DNA of 64,000 nucleotides. Origin: Candidatus Competibacteraceae bacterium (GTDB taxonomy: Bacteria > Pseudomonadota > Gammaproteobacteria > Competibacterales > Competibacteraceae). This document shows, piece by piece, positions 45,311-52,480 of this stretch; position 1 is the first letter of the stretch; the number at the start of each line of letters is the position of its first letter. The DNA is taken from assembly GCA_016712625.1 (NCBI GenBank), contig JADJQQ010000001.1, positions 1,488,001-1,552,000 on the forward strand, in the 5' to 3' direction. The translations under genes and the position numbers were made by a program. Under the pieces are notes generated by a model. The model searched no databases. It saw only the letters and a program-made list of their open reading frames with translations, and was not told where the DNA came from.

Positions 45311-45809
45311 CTTTTGGATTTTTAGTGGAGTTTTTACTGGTTGGCGTGATCTATGATCCGATTCTGTCTCGGTCATTATTAAAATTCTCCAAAATAGAAC
45401 AAAAATTGAGGAATGATTTATTAGGATTATCCACGAAGTCGCTATGCCATCTTAAAGAGGATTAGCGGACGTGCCTCAAGACAGCATCATAGAAGCATCG
45501 CATAGGGCGAATATCAGAAACAGAGCGGGACAGTTTGTGAAGACGGATTCGCGACGGGCTGCATGGAGGGTTCAAACGGCGCGGCATTTTTGGAGGGCGG
45601 GCTTTGGATAGGGATAACTGAATGAATCAGTTTATTTATTTCATAATATATCTAGATCAAACTGAAGACCCGACTGATGAAACAGTCGGGTAGAATGAGG
45701 AAAGCCAAGAGGCTGGACAATGCGAGGACAGCTGTTTGCCTTATGTTTCGCCAGACTCCCCAAGAGTTTCCTCAGTTTTGAATTAAGTCCATTTTAGCGA
45801 CAAAGGCTA
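45311..45809. other. AT-rich intergenic region without a supported gene
   Basis: About 500 bases between the transporter remnant and the small membrane protein gene. It contains only short frames without family resemblance. The one clear structure is a perfect hairpin, CCCGACTG ATGAAA CAGTCGGG at 45669-45690, without a T run. The whole stretch looks like decayed sequence left after deletion. Confidence 0.5.
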
Positions 45810-45935
45810 TCAGCCTCTGAAGAAAAAGAACCATAATAATATGACAATAAATCCTGGAACGCCCAACAGCCATAGGATTAATGGGGGAAGTATTCGGCCT
45901 TCCATCCGCCGCTTGATGTCAATGATCTGCTTCAT
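45810..45935 (-). CDS. small single-helix membrane protein, unknown function
   Basis: A 41-residue protein beginning MKQIIDIKRRMEGR and continuing with one long membrane helix (ILPPLILWLLGVPGFIVILL) and a short FFFFRG end. GGAGG stands 8 bases before the ATG at 45935, a strong ribosome binding site, which is the best evidence that it is made. The positive N-terminus predicts it inside the cytoplasm. An in-frame upstream start is open but has no binding site. Confidence 0.6.
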   Translation of the reverse strand: MKQIIDIKRRMEGRILPPLILWLLGVPGFIVILLWFFFFRG

Positions 45936-46217
45936 TACATTACCCTCCAATTTGCCGCTCTGGCAACTATTGCAAAATAGCGTGCAGTTTATGGCGAGAC
46001 CATGGGAAATCATGCTTGCTGAAGCGTGACTTTTCTTGGACTATTTCAAACAGAAAAAATTCATTCGAACACAGTATTCGAATACGTGTTTTTAACATCA
46101 TTTATAATAAAGCTTGTGAAGTCAGCTAGCCGTGTCAGTAGATTGAGCAGCTTATGGCGCGGATCATTCAGTACCGAAAATAATTCATTTCGGCTAAATT
46201 CAAAGCAGGGGATTCTG

Positions 46218-46577
46218 ATGACTCAGGTTTATCAAGGCAGTTGCCACTGTGGCGCAGTTCGTTTTTCTTATGAAGGAGAAGCGATCAGCAAAGGTCTTCG
46301 CTGTAATTGCTCTTTGTGCGTACGGAAAGGAGCAATGATGTCTACCGAAGCCATACCATCAGAAAATTTCAAGATCGAAGCAACTGAGGGGGTGCTGGGT
46401 CTTTACCAGTTCGGTTTGAAAACGGCCAAGCATTATTTTTGCAAGCACTGTGGAATTTACACCTTTCACGAAACCGCCAGAAAGCCAGGCCATTTTCGAG
46501 TCAATCTCGGATGCGTCGACGGTATCAACCCATTCTCGCTGGAGGCAGAGGTGTTCGATGGCAAACATTTGCTGTAG
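46218..46577 (+). CDS. GFA family (glutathione-dependent formaldehyde-activating-like) zinc protein
   Basis: A 119-residue protein with the GFA/CENP-V zinc pattern: GSCHCGAVRF, RCNCSLCVRKG and FCKHCGIYTFH supply the Cys ligands of two zinc sites. Family members include the spontaneous glutathione/formaldehyde adduct enzyme, but most are uncharacterised. AGGGG precedes the ATG at 46218. It lies inside the polyene region but has no known role in it, and its neighbours upstream are decayed, so it may be a bystander. Confidence 0.85.
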   Translation: MTQVYQGSCHCGAVRFSYEGEAISKGLRCNCSLCVRKGAMMSTEAIPSENFKIEATEGVLGLYQFGLKTAKHYFCKHCGIYTFHETARKPGHFRVNLGCVDGINPFSLEAEVFDGKHLL

Positions 46578-46609
46578 TGGCTTGGGTCATGCTTGTTCAA
46601 GCTGCTAGC

Positions 46610-47359
46610 TCAGCCGCTCTTGCGCCCGAAATAAGCCCGAAACAGATCGAATTCCACATGACATCCGGCTTCGGCGAACCCCGCATCGCGGATTGCTTGA
46701 ATGATCGTGTTGGGTGGGACGCAGTTTTCAATGGTATCCCAGTAATAACGCATCAGCGTTTGCATGTCTTGTTGGCCAGTGGTGAGTCGACTGAGTAGCG
46801 GAATGACCCGGCCCATGTAAAACTTGATGACTCCACGCTTGAGCGGGGCGTTGGGCCGACCGATTTCGAGAATCAGCAGTATGCCGCCAGGCCGCAGCGC
46901 GCGATGAAATTCCTGAAAGGTCACATTGAGATCGGCGACGTGACGCAGCGCGTAACCCATGCTGATCATGTCGCAACAGGCGTTCGCTACTGGCAACTGT
47001 TCCATCAAGCCTTGCATCAGCGGAATGTGCAATAGCCGCTTCAGCTCCGCCAGCATCCCCATGCTGACATCCAAGCCAATCACCGTCTGAGGGTCGCCGG
47101 TAATGGCGATAGCCTGCCGGGCGACCAGACCGGTGCCGGTGGCGACATCCAGCACGGTCATCCCCGGCCGCAAACCAGCCCGTTCCAGCGCCCGCCGGCG
47201 GTACCAATTGCCCGATCCAAACGACAGTAACTGGCAGACCCAATCGTAGTAATGGGCGGTGCGGTCGAACAATTGGCGCACGAAAGCGGGCCGTTGCACC
47301 AGATCGGGGTAATAATCCGGCAAGGTCGGGTGGGGTTGTAGCTGTTTTTCCGGTTTCAA
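46610..47359 (-). CDS. class I SAM-dependent methyltransferase, UbiE-like
   Basis: A 249-residue methyltransferase with the SAM motif VLDVATGTGLVARQA, then IGLDVSMGMLAEL and LRPGGILLILEIGRP, closest to UbiE/COQ5-type enzymes. Ubiquinone genes are not nearby, and it follows the chorismatase gene with a TTG start that overlaps its stop (TTGA), so methylation of the aromatic head group of the polyene is the likely job. Several xanthomonadin- and APE-type products are O- or C-methylated. The rare TTG start is forced: no ATG lies before the SAM motif. Confidence 0.82.
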   Translation of the reverse strand: MKPEKQLQPHPTLPDYYPDLVQRPAFVRQLFDRTAHYYDWVCQLLSFGSGNWYRRRALERAGLRPGMTVLDVATGTGLVARQAIAITGDPQTVIGLDVSMGMLAELKRLLHIPLMQGLMEQLPVANACCDMISMGYALRHVADLNVTFQEFHRALRPGGILLILEIGRPNAPLKRGVIKFYMGRVIPLLSRLTTGQQDMQTLMRYYWDTIENCVPPNTIIQAIRDAGFAEAGCHVEFDLFRAYFGRKSG

Positions 47360-48363
47360 GGGGCATGATCCTGTGATTGGTGGGCGGCTTCGCTGGTGGC
47401 CAACCCTTCGATTTCAACGAGCAATTCTGGACGACAAATATCGGCCTGGAGAAATAACAGCGATAAATTCGCTCCAAACCGTTCAGCGATTCGGGCGCGT
47501 AGCGGGGTTGGGTCGGCCTTGGGCCGAAGGTAGATTTTCAATAGCGCCATCGCCAACGACGCCGTGGCGCGCCGGTTGGCTTCCGCCACTAATGTTTCAA
47601 GATTCAGCAGGGTCTCATCCAGTTGCGAGCAAAGATCCTGATGCTGGCTGGCGTGGCCGACGATGCTTGCCGTGCCGGAAATATACAGATGCTGGCAGCC
47701 AGCGCTCCAGTTTTTCAACAAGGCGCGCGAAAAGGAAGGACTACGGCGGCCGTATTGCGGGGGATAGCGAAAGGCGCTGAGCTGACGCGGATTTTCGATC
47801 TGTAGGCCCGGCTCTCGCGCCGCTAGCGCGTACAGATGCAAGCCCGGCCCTTGCGCGCCGAGCGCCGATCCGGCCGGCAGCCGAGACTCGAATTCGCGCA
47901 ACGCGCCGGCCAATACTTGATGCCGGCCCGCGCAAAAAGCGCGGTAGCGCTCCAAACCATCGTATTCTTGATTAATTTCAGGGAAATAATTCCAGATACG
48001 CAGCAAATGCGGATAGCCCAAGCCGCGGGTGATTATCACTAAACGTCGGTACGCAACCTCGGTCAGGGCTTGCAAGGCGGCAGGATCCGCTTCGGGCAGA
48101 GCCAGCTGGAGAAACAGAACATCGCCGTCGCTCGCATGATAAATCCCATCGTGCATCCCAGTTTGCACCGGTCGCGCGCCAAACCATACTTCAGCGGTGC
48201 TCGCGCCGCCCAATTCAGCCAGCGCAAGCCTGCAAATCCGGTTATCCGCGCTGATTGGCGCCGGCGCGCCAAATCGAACCAGTCCCAGTAGTCGTTCGCT
48301 GTGCAGCCACTCCTGGCTTTGTGTCTCATCGCAGAACAGAACCGTCAAGGAATCCGTCAACAT
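47356..48363 (-). CDS. chorismatase family, probable 3-hydroxybenzoate synthase (XanB2/Hyg5-like)
   Basis: A 335-residue protein of the FkbO/Hyg5/XanB2 group that turns chorismate into hydroxybenzoate or a dihydroxy acid. Typical stretches are LLRIWNYFPEINQEYDGLER, YISGTASIVGHASQH and DICRPELLVEIEG, the last with the catalytic Glu. The Gly in SGTAS and the Cys in DICR are, as I recall, the residues that favour the 3-hydroxybenzoate-forming type (Hyg5) over the hydrolase FkbO. In Xanthomonas XanB2 gives the starter of the yellow pigment, so this gene defines the cluster's type. It is divergent from the ACP operon; ATG at 48363 chosen over a TTG three codons upstream. Confidence 0.88.
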   Translation of the reverse strand: MLTDSLTVLFCDETQSQEWLHSERLLGLVRFGAPAPISADNRICRLALAELGGASTAEVWFGARPVQTGMHDGIYHASDGDVLFLQLALPEADPAALQALTEVAYRRLVIITRGLGYPHLLRIWNYFPEINQEYDGLERYRAFCAGRHQVLAGALREFESRLPAGSALGAQGPGLHLYALAAREPGLQIENPRQLSAFRYPPQYGRRSPSFSRALLKNWSAGCQHLYISGTASIVGHASQHQDLCSQLDETLLNLETLVAEANRRATASLAMALLKIYLRPKADPTPLRARIAERFGANLSLLFLQADICRPELLVEIEGLATSEAAHQSQDHAP

Positions 48364-48547
48364 ACGCCTCAATAGTAGAATGAGTGATAGAGTGGTTCGC
48401 GGGTTTTACAGAAACTCCGTAACAGGGTTACTTCATCGATTGAGACAGTTACCGGCTATGACCGCCGAGCATGATATATTATCGACAAACAAAGCCTGCT
48501 AACACCGTCGCTTGCGCGCGCTCCAGTCCATTTCAACGAGGCCACTC

Positions 48548-48817
48548 ATGGAAGCTCTTTCGTCATTCGAGTTGGAGGTGGCTCGACTGCTGGTCGAGAC
48601 CCTGCATCTGGAAGATATTAAACCGGAGGAGATTCCCCCGGAAGAACCGTTGTTCGGGGAAGGGCTGGGCTTGGATTCCATCGACGCGCTAGAACTGGCG
48701 CTTGCCATCTCAAAAACTTATGGTTTTCAACTGCGTTCGGATGACAAGGAAAACCGGCGCGTGTTCGCTTCGCTTCGCGCCTTGAGCCAGCATATCGAGC
48801 AGCAGCGCACTCATTAA
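48548..48817 (+). CDS. acyl carrier protein of the aryl-polyene pathway
   Basis: An 89-residue acyl carrier protein. The phosphopantetheine Ser lies in GLGLDSIDALELALAI, followed by a normal helix III. It is more acidic and slightly longer at the C-terminus than housekeeping AcpP and matches the ACPs of polyene clusters (XanC/ApeF). GAGG stands 8 bases before the ATG at 48548. It is the first gene of the main plus-strand operon; only one ACP is visible where many APE clusters have two. Confidence 0.92.
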   Translation: MEALSSFELEVARLLVETLHLEDIKPEEIPPEEPLFGEGLGLDSIDALELALAISKTYGFQLRSDDKENRRVFASLRALSQHIEQQRTH

Positions 48818-48861
48818 GCCTATTTCCTCCAATTCTGGCCTTACTCCAGGGGCACTTGCCG

Positions 48862-49761
48862 ATGCGTCAGGATTGGGCGCGGTTGCCGGAGCGAGGCAAT
48901 CGATGGGCATTGCGGCTGATTCGTTGGATCGCCCTCCATGGGGGCCGCGCGACGGGCCGAGCGCTGCTGTATCCGATTACCCTGTATTTTTTGCTTGCCG
49001 CCACGGCGGCCCGGCGCGGCTCGCGGCTTTACTTGCGGCGGTCGCTTGGCCGAGAACCGGGCTGGCGGGATTTATTCCGCCACCTGCACTGTTTCGCCGC
49101 CACGATCCTGGATCGGATTTATTTTTTAATCGGCCAACTGGGACGGTTCGATGTCAAGATTTTTGACGGGCAACTGATTCTGGATCAAGTGGCGTCGGGC
49201 CAAGGCTGCATCTTGCTGGGATCGCATCTTGGCAGCTTTGAAGCCTTGCGCGCGCTCGGCGCGACGGTTCGTCATTTGCCAATCAAGATCTTGATGAAAA
49301 TCGAACACAATCAAACCGTCACCGAATTGCTCGACGCGCTGAATCCCGCGCTGGCGCAAACCATCATTCCTATCGGTCGGCCTGAAACCTTGCTCCAAGT
49401 TCAGGAAAGCCTGGAGCAAGGCTTTCTGGTGGGCGCGCTCGGTGATCGGGTGGCGCAGGGCGATAAGATCGTGCATTGCCAATTTCTGGGCCAAACCGTT
49501 GCTTTTCCAGTCGGACCCATGCTGCTGGCTGGCTTGATGGGGTGTCCGGTCATTCTATTTTTCGGCTTGTATCGGGGTGGTAATCGCTACGACATCCATT
49601 TTGAGCGGCTGGCCGAGCGGATCGTGCTGGAGCCGCGGCGGCGGCAAGAACAATTGGCGGTTTGGACCCAGCGTTATGCTGATCGCCTGGAACACTATCT
49701 TCGGCTTGCGCCCTATAATTGGTTCAATTTCTACGATTATTGGGATGAGGAATCGGCTTGA
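48862..49761 (+). CDS. LpxL-like acyltransferase of the aryl-polyene cluster
   Basis: A 299-residue member of the LpxL/HtrB acyltransferase family with the catalytic HX4E motif in GSHLGSFEALRALG and an N-terminal membrane anchor (ALLYPITLYFLLAATAA). In xanthomonadin and APE clusters such an enzyme attaches the polyene chain to a lipid or sugar-phosphate. The ATG at 48862 is preferred over a TTG two codons earlier. Its stop overlaps the next gene (TTGA). Confidence 0.88.
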   Translation: MRQDWARLPERGNRWALRLIRWIALHGGRATGRALLYPITLYFLLAATAARRGSRLYLRRSLGREPGWRDLFRHLHCFAATILDRIYFLIGQLGRFDVKIFDGQLILDQVASGQGCILLGSHLGSFEALRALGATVRHLPIKILMKIEHNQTVTELLDALNPALAQTIIPIGRPETLLQVQESLEQGFLVGALGDRVAQGDKIVHCQFLGQTVAFPVGPMLLAGLMGCPVILFFGLYRGGNRYDIHFERLAERIVLEPRRRQEQLAVWTQRYADRLEHYLRLAPYNWFNFYDYWDEESA

Positions 49762-50453
49762 AACCCGTGGTAACCCGTGGATGGCGCTCTGCCCGCCAGC
49801 GCAGTATCGGTTCGGATGGCGGTTTGCTGACATTTGCCTTATCGAATCTGGTGCTGTTGGGAACGCTAGGTTTGAGCGGCTGGTGGATGCTCTATCACGT
49901 CTGGAAAGTCGCGCGTGAGGCGCCGTGCGGCGAAGTGACCGGCGCGTGGGTGGTGGTTTTGGGGGCGCGGTTACGCCATGATCGGGTGTCGGCCGGCTAT
50001 GCCCGCCGCTTGCGGCGGGCCGCTGGGTTGTATCGGGTCGATCCGCGACGCCATATTCTTCTGGCTGGCGGCCAGACGGGCGGCAGCGTCAGCGAAGCGG
50101 AGCGCGGTCGAGAGTTTCTGCTCGATCTTGGGGTGCCGCGGTCCAGTTTGCATCTCGAAGATCAATCCTTGAACACGCTCGATAATTTGCGCCGGGCGCG
50201 ACAATTATTTCCAAGCCTGCAAGAGCAACCTTTCACGCTAGTGACCAGCCGCCACCATTTGGCGCGTAGCGCCATCTTGGCGCATGGTTTGGGATTGCGT
50301 CCGATTTTATGCGCCGCCGAGGAATTGGCGCGCCTTGATCCTATTCTGCTGTGGCGCTGTAGCTTGGAAGCCTATTATCTGCACTGGTATTTGATCGGCA
50401 AAACCTGGTCGCGGTGGACCCAGAACCATCGCGGCTTGGCCCGAATCAGTTGA
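49758..50453 (+). CDS. DUF218 (YdcF/SanA/ElyC-like) membrane protein
   Basis: A 231-residue protein with one N-terminal membrane helix (LLTFALSNLVLLGTLGLSGW) and a DUF218 domain: VVVLGARLRHDRVSAGYARR, LLAGGQTGG, SEAERGREFL, EDQSLNTLDNLRRA and LVTSRHHLARS. The family lies at the inner membrane, and members affect envelope polymers and vancomycin sensitivity in E. coli, but the reaction is unknown. A TTG start overlaps the stop of the acyltransferase, so it belongs to the polyene operon. It is not a standard part of published APE clusters that I know. Confidence 0.82.
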   Translation: MKPVVTRGWRSARQRSIGSDGGLLTFALSNLVLLGTLGLSGWWMLYHVWKVAREAPCGEVTGAWVVVLGARLRHDRVSAGYARRLRRAAGLYRVDPRRHILLAGGQTGGSVSEAERGREFLLDLGVPRSSLHLEDQSLNTLDNLRRARQLFPSLQEQPFTLVTSRHHLARSAILAHGLGLRPILCAAEELARLDPILLWRCSLEAYYLHWYLIGKTWSRWTQNHRGLARIS

Positions 50454-50508
50454 TGGTCGGCGCTTGCCCGCGCCCGACACATAAACGCGAACGACGAAAG
50501 TTGGTCGG

Positions 50509-50603
50509 AGGGGGGTTGGCCGGGGGGGGCCCCCCCCCCCCCCCCCCCGCGCCCCCCGCCCCCCCCCGCCGGGGGGGCGCGCCCCCCCCCGGCGCCCCGG
50601 CCG
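50509..50603. other. abnormal G/C homopolymer tract
   Basis: Almost pure runs of G and C, including about nineteen C in a row with further runs of six to nine C or G, fill 50509-50603, with almost no A or T. Nothing else in the window looks like this. It sits just before the next start codon, where an ordinary ribosome binding site would be expected, and both neighbouring genes are otherwise intact. A filled or collapsed assembly gap is the most likely explanation. Confidence 0.85.
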
Positions 50604-50604
50604 G

Positions 50605-51396
50605 ATGGACGTTACTGTCAGCGGCATTGGCCTGTGCGCGCCCGGCTTGCCGGATTGGCCGACCGGCCGGGCGGTGCTCGCTGGCAAACGGGCCTATCAG
50701 CCGGATCAGGCGGCGCGGTTCGACCGAGTGCGCCTGCCCCGCAACGAGATGCGGCGCGCGACATTGACGGTCCGGTTGGCCTTGCAGGCGGCGGATGAAG
50801 CCCTCGATGGCGCTGGCGTCGATCCGCGGCACTGCGGCGCGGTGTTTGCCTGCGCGGGCGGTAATACCGAGGCGCTCGACGCCTTATGCCAAGCCTTGAT
50901 TGAACCGGCGCGCGCCATTTCTCCCAGCCAGTTCAATCATTCGGTGCATAACGCCCCGCTCGGTTATTGGAGCATTGCGACCGGTTCGATGCAACCGATG
51001 GTGAGCGTCGGCGCTTATGATGCGTCCTTTGCGGCCGGCTTGCTGGAAGCGGCGGCCCTGGCGCGACTGGAGCAGCGGCCCGTGTTGTTGGTGGCTTACG
51101 ACACGCCGCCGCCGCGAGCGTTGCAGCCCTATCGCGCGGTGTCGCTACCGTTTGGCGTGGCCTTGCTGCTGACTTCGGAACGGCTTCCCGCTAGTATCGC
51201 CTGCTTGCGCGCTTGGCGAGCGGCCACTGGTTTGGCGGATGGCTTGCCGGCGGGTGAACTGGAGCGGCTGCGGCTCGCCAATCCGGCTGCCCGCGGCCTG
51301 CCCTTGCTGGAACGTTTGGCGGTGGGGCAGGGTGGCGCGGTCGCCTTGCCTTATTTACCGGATACTCGATTGGAGCTGCGGGTAGAACCATGCTAA
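50605..51396 (+). CDS. small ketosynthase-like protein, ApeC/chain-length-factor type (first copy)
   Basis: A 263-residue protein of the truncated ketosynthase type (N-terminal ketosynthase half, pfam Ketoacyl-synt_2). It has RATLTVRLALQAADEAL, GAVFACAGGNTEALD, and HSVHNAPLGYWSIATGS but no active-site Cys and no second thiolase half. In characterised APE pathways such a protein (ApeC) pairs with the ketosynthase as a chain-length factor. A similar protein of the same length is encoded at 56009. Its stop overlaps the next start by 7 bases. The start is the ATG at 50605, right after the odd G/C tract. Confidence 0.82.
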   Translation: MDVTVSGIGLCAPGLPDWPTGRAVLAGKRAYQPDQAARFDRVRLPRNEMRRATLTVRLALQAADEALDGAGVDPRHCGAVFACAGGNTEALDALCQALIEPARAISPSQFNHSVHNAPLGYWSIATGSMQPMVSVGAYDASFAAGLLEAAALARLEQRPVLLVAYDTPPPRALQPYRAVSLPFGVALLLTSERLPASIACLRAWRAATGLADGLPAGELERLRLANPAARGLPLLERLAVGQGGAVALPYLPDTRLELRVEPC

Positions 51397-51836
51397 TCGA
51401 CAAGGCCGCAATTCGTCGCCTGATTCCCCACGCCGGCGCGATGTGTCTGTTGGATGAAGTCGCCGCCTGGGACGAGCAAGGTATTCGCTGCCTGACCGTC
51501 ACCCATCGCGATCCAGCCAATCCGCTGCGCCGCGCCGGGCGGCTTTCCGTGGTGCACGCGGTGGAGTATGGGGGCCAGGCGGCGGCGGTTCATGGCGCGC
51601 TGTGCGCCCGCCGCGCGGGTCAGGCCGCGCCACCGGGGTATCTGGCCGCCGTGCGTGACCTGCGTTGGTCTGCGGCTGAACTGGATGTCGCCGCGCCGCT
51701 GGAGGTGGCCGCTCAGCTGTTGCTCGGAGACGCCGCCCATTGTATCTATGACATTCAGATCGCCGCGGCGGATGGTGTGATCGCGACCGCGCGAATTACC
51801 ATCCTGCCGCAACCGAGTCCGGGGAGTGAGCCGTGA
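51390..51836 (+). CDS. hot-dog dehydratase of the aryl-polyene pathway, ApeP-like
   Basis: A 148-residue 3-hydroxyacyl-ACP dehydratase relative. IRRLIPHAGAMCLLDEVAAW holds the conserved His of the FabZ-like site, and VHAVEYGGQAAAVHGALCA the partner helix. It would act with the smaller dehydratase at 44549; characterised APE systems also use two dehydratases (ApeI and ApeP). It overlaps its upstream neighbour by 7 bases and the next gene by 4 (GTGA). Confidence 0.85.
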   Translation: MLIDKAAIRRLIPHAGAMCLLDEVAAWDEQGIRCLTVTHRDPANPLRRAGRLSVVHAVEYGGQAAAVHGALCARRAGQAAPPGYLAAVRDLRWSAAELDVAAPLEVAAQLLLGDAAHCIYDIQIAAADGVIATARITILPQPSPGSEP

Positions 51837-52399
51837 GGCGTTGGAGTGGATGGCTGTTGGCGTGCTGGCCGTTGCTGGGCCTGGCCGACGATTCGTTGGC
51901 GGAGGTGATGCGGAGGCTGGCGGCGGTGCCGGCGGTCGAAGGGACCTTTCGCGAAGAAAAAACCTTGGCGGCGCTGGAGCAGCCTTTGGTGGCCACCGGC
52001 ATGCTGTCCTATCGCGCGCCGTCTTTTCTGCGCAAGCGGACGCTGGCGCCGCAGCCGGAGGATTACGAGGCCGACGGCGATTGGCTGACGGTGGAGACCC
52101 CGACGACCGGTCGCAAGCAGTTCGATCTAAACGGCTATCCGCAGCTACGGCCTTTGGTTGAAGCGATTCGAGCCACCCAAGCGGGCGACCGGGCCACCTT
52201 GGAGCGGTATTACCGATTGGAATTTGAAGGAACGCCAGCCGCTTGGAGCCTGCGTTTGATGCCTGTCGCTCCGGAGGCCGCCAATTATCTCAGCGCCATT
52301 ATTGTGCGCGGCCAAGACGGACGGATCGCCAGCATGGAAACGCTGGAGCCAGATGGCGACCGCAGTCTGATGACCATCCGCTTGGCATCGCCACCGTAA
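51833..52399 (+). CDS. LolA-like outer-membrane lipoprotein carrier of the polyene cluster
   Basis: A 188-residue periplasmic protein: signal peptide (WLLACWPLLGLADD), then the LolA-type fold with EGTFREEKTLAALEQPL, TGMLSYRAPSFLRKRTL and NLYP-like QFDLNGYPQL. In polyene clusters a LolA relative and an MMPL exporter work together to move the hydrophobic product across the periplasm. GTG start in a GTGA overlap. The true cargo is inferred from context. Confidence 0.85.
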   Translation: MRRWSGWLLACWPLLGLADDSLAEVMRRLAAVPAVEGTFREEKTLAALEQPLVATGMLSYRAPSFLRKRTLAPQPEDYEADGDWLTVETPTTGRKQFDLNGYPQLRPLVEAIRATQAGDRATLERYYRLEFEGTPAAWSLRLMPVAPEAANYLSAIIVRGQDGRIASMETLEPDGDRSLMTIRLASPP

Positions 52400-52447
52400 C
52401 CGTGACTGTCTGCTGCTGATGGTTCCTTCTTCTCTCTACCTTGAAGC

Positions 52448-52471
52448 CCTCTCCCACCAGCGGGCGAGAGG
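52448..52471. other. hairpin in the short gap before the MMPL gene
   Basis: CCTCTCCC ACCAGC GGGCGAGAGG folds into an eight-pair stem with one bulged base. It lies in the only clear gap (81 bases) of the operon between 50605 and 58310. There is no T run, so it is more likely an RNA processing or attenuation element, or a member of a CCCTCTCCC-type intergenic repeat, than a terminator. Confidence 0.55.
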
Positions 52472-52480
52472 AGCCAACGC

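Noticed and set aside
46610..47359. UbiE proper (ubiquinone methyltransferase)
   Set aside because: Sequence resembles the family, but there are no ubiquinone genes here and it is coupled to the chorismatase, so a pathway-specific enzyme is more likely.
50307..50832. Gly/Pro-rich frames across the G/C tract
   Set aside because: They are simple translations of homopolymers, not proteins.
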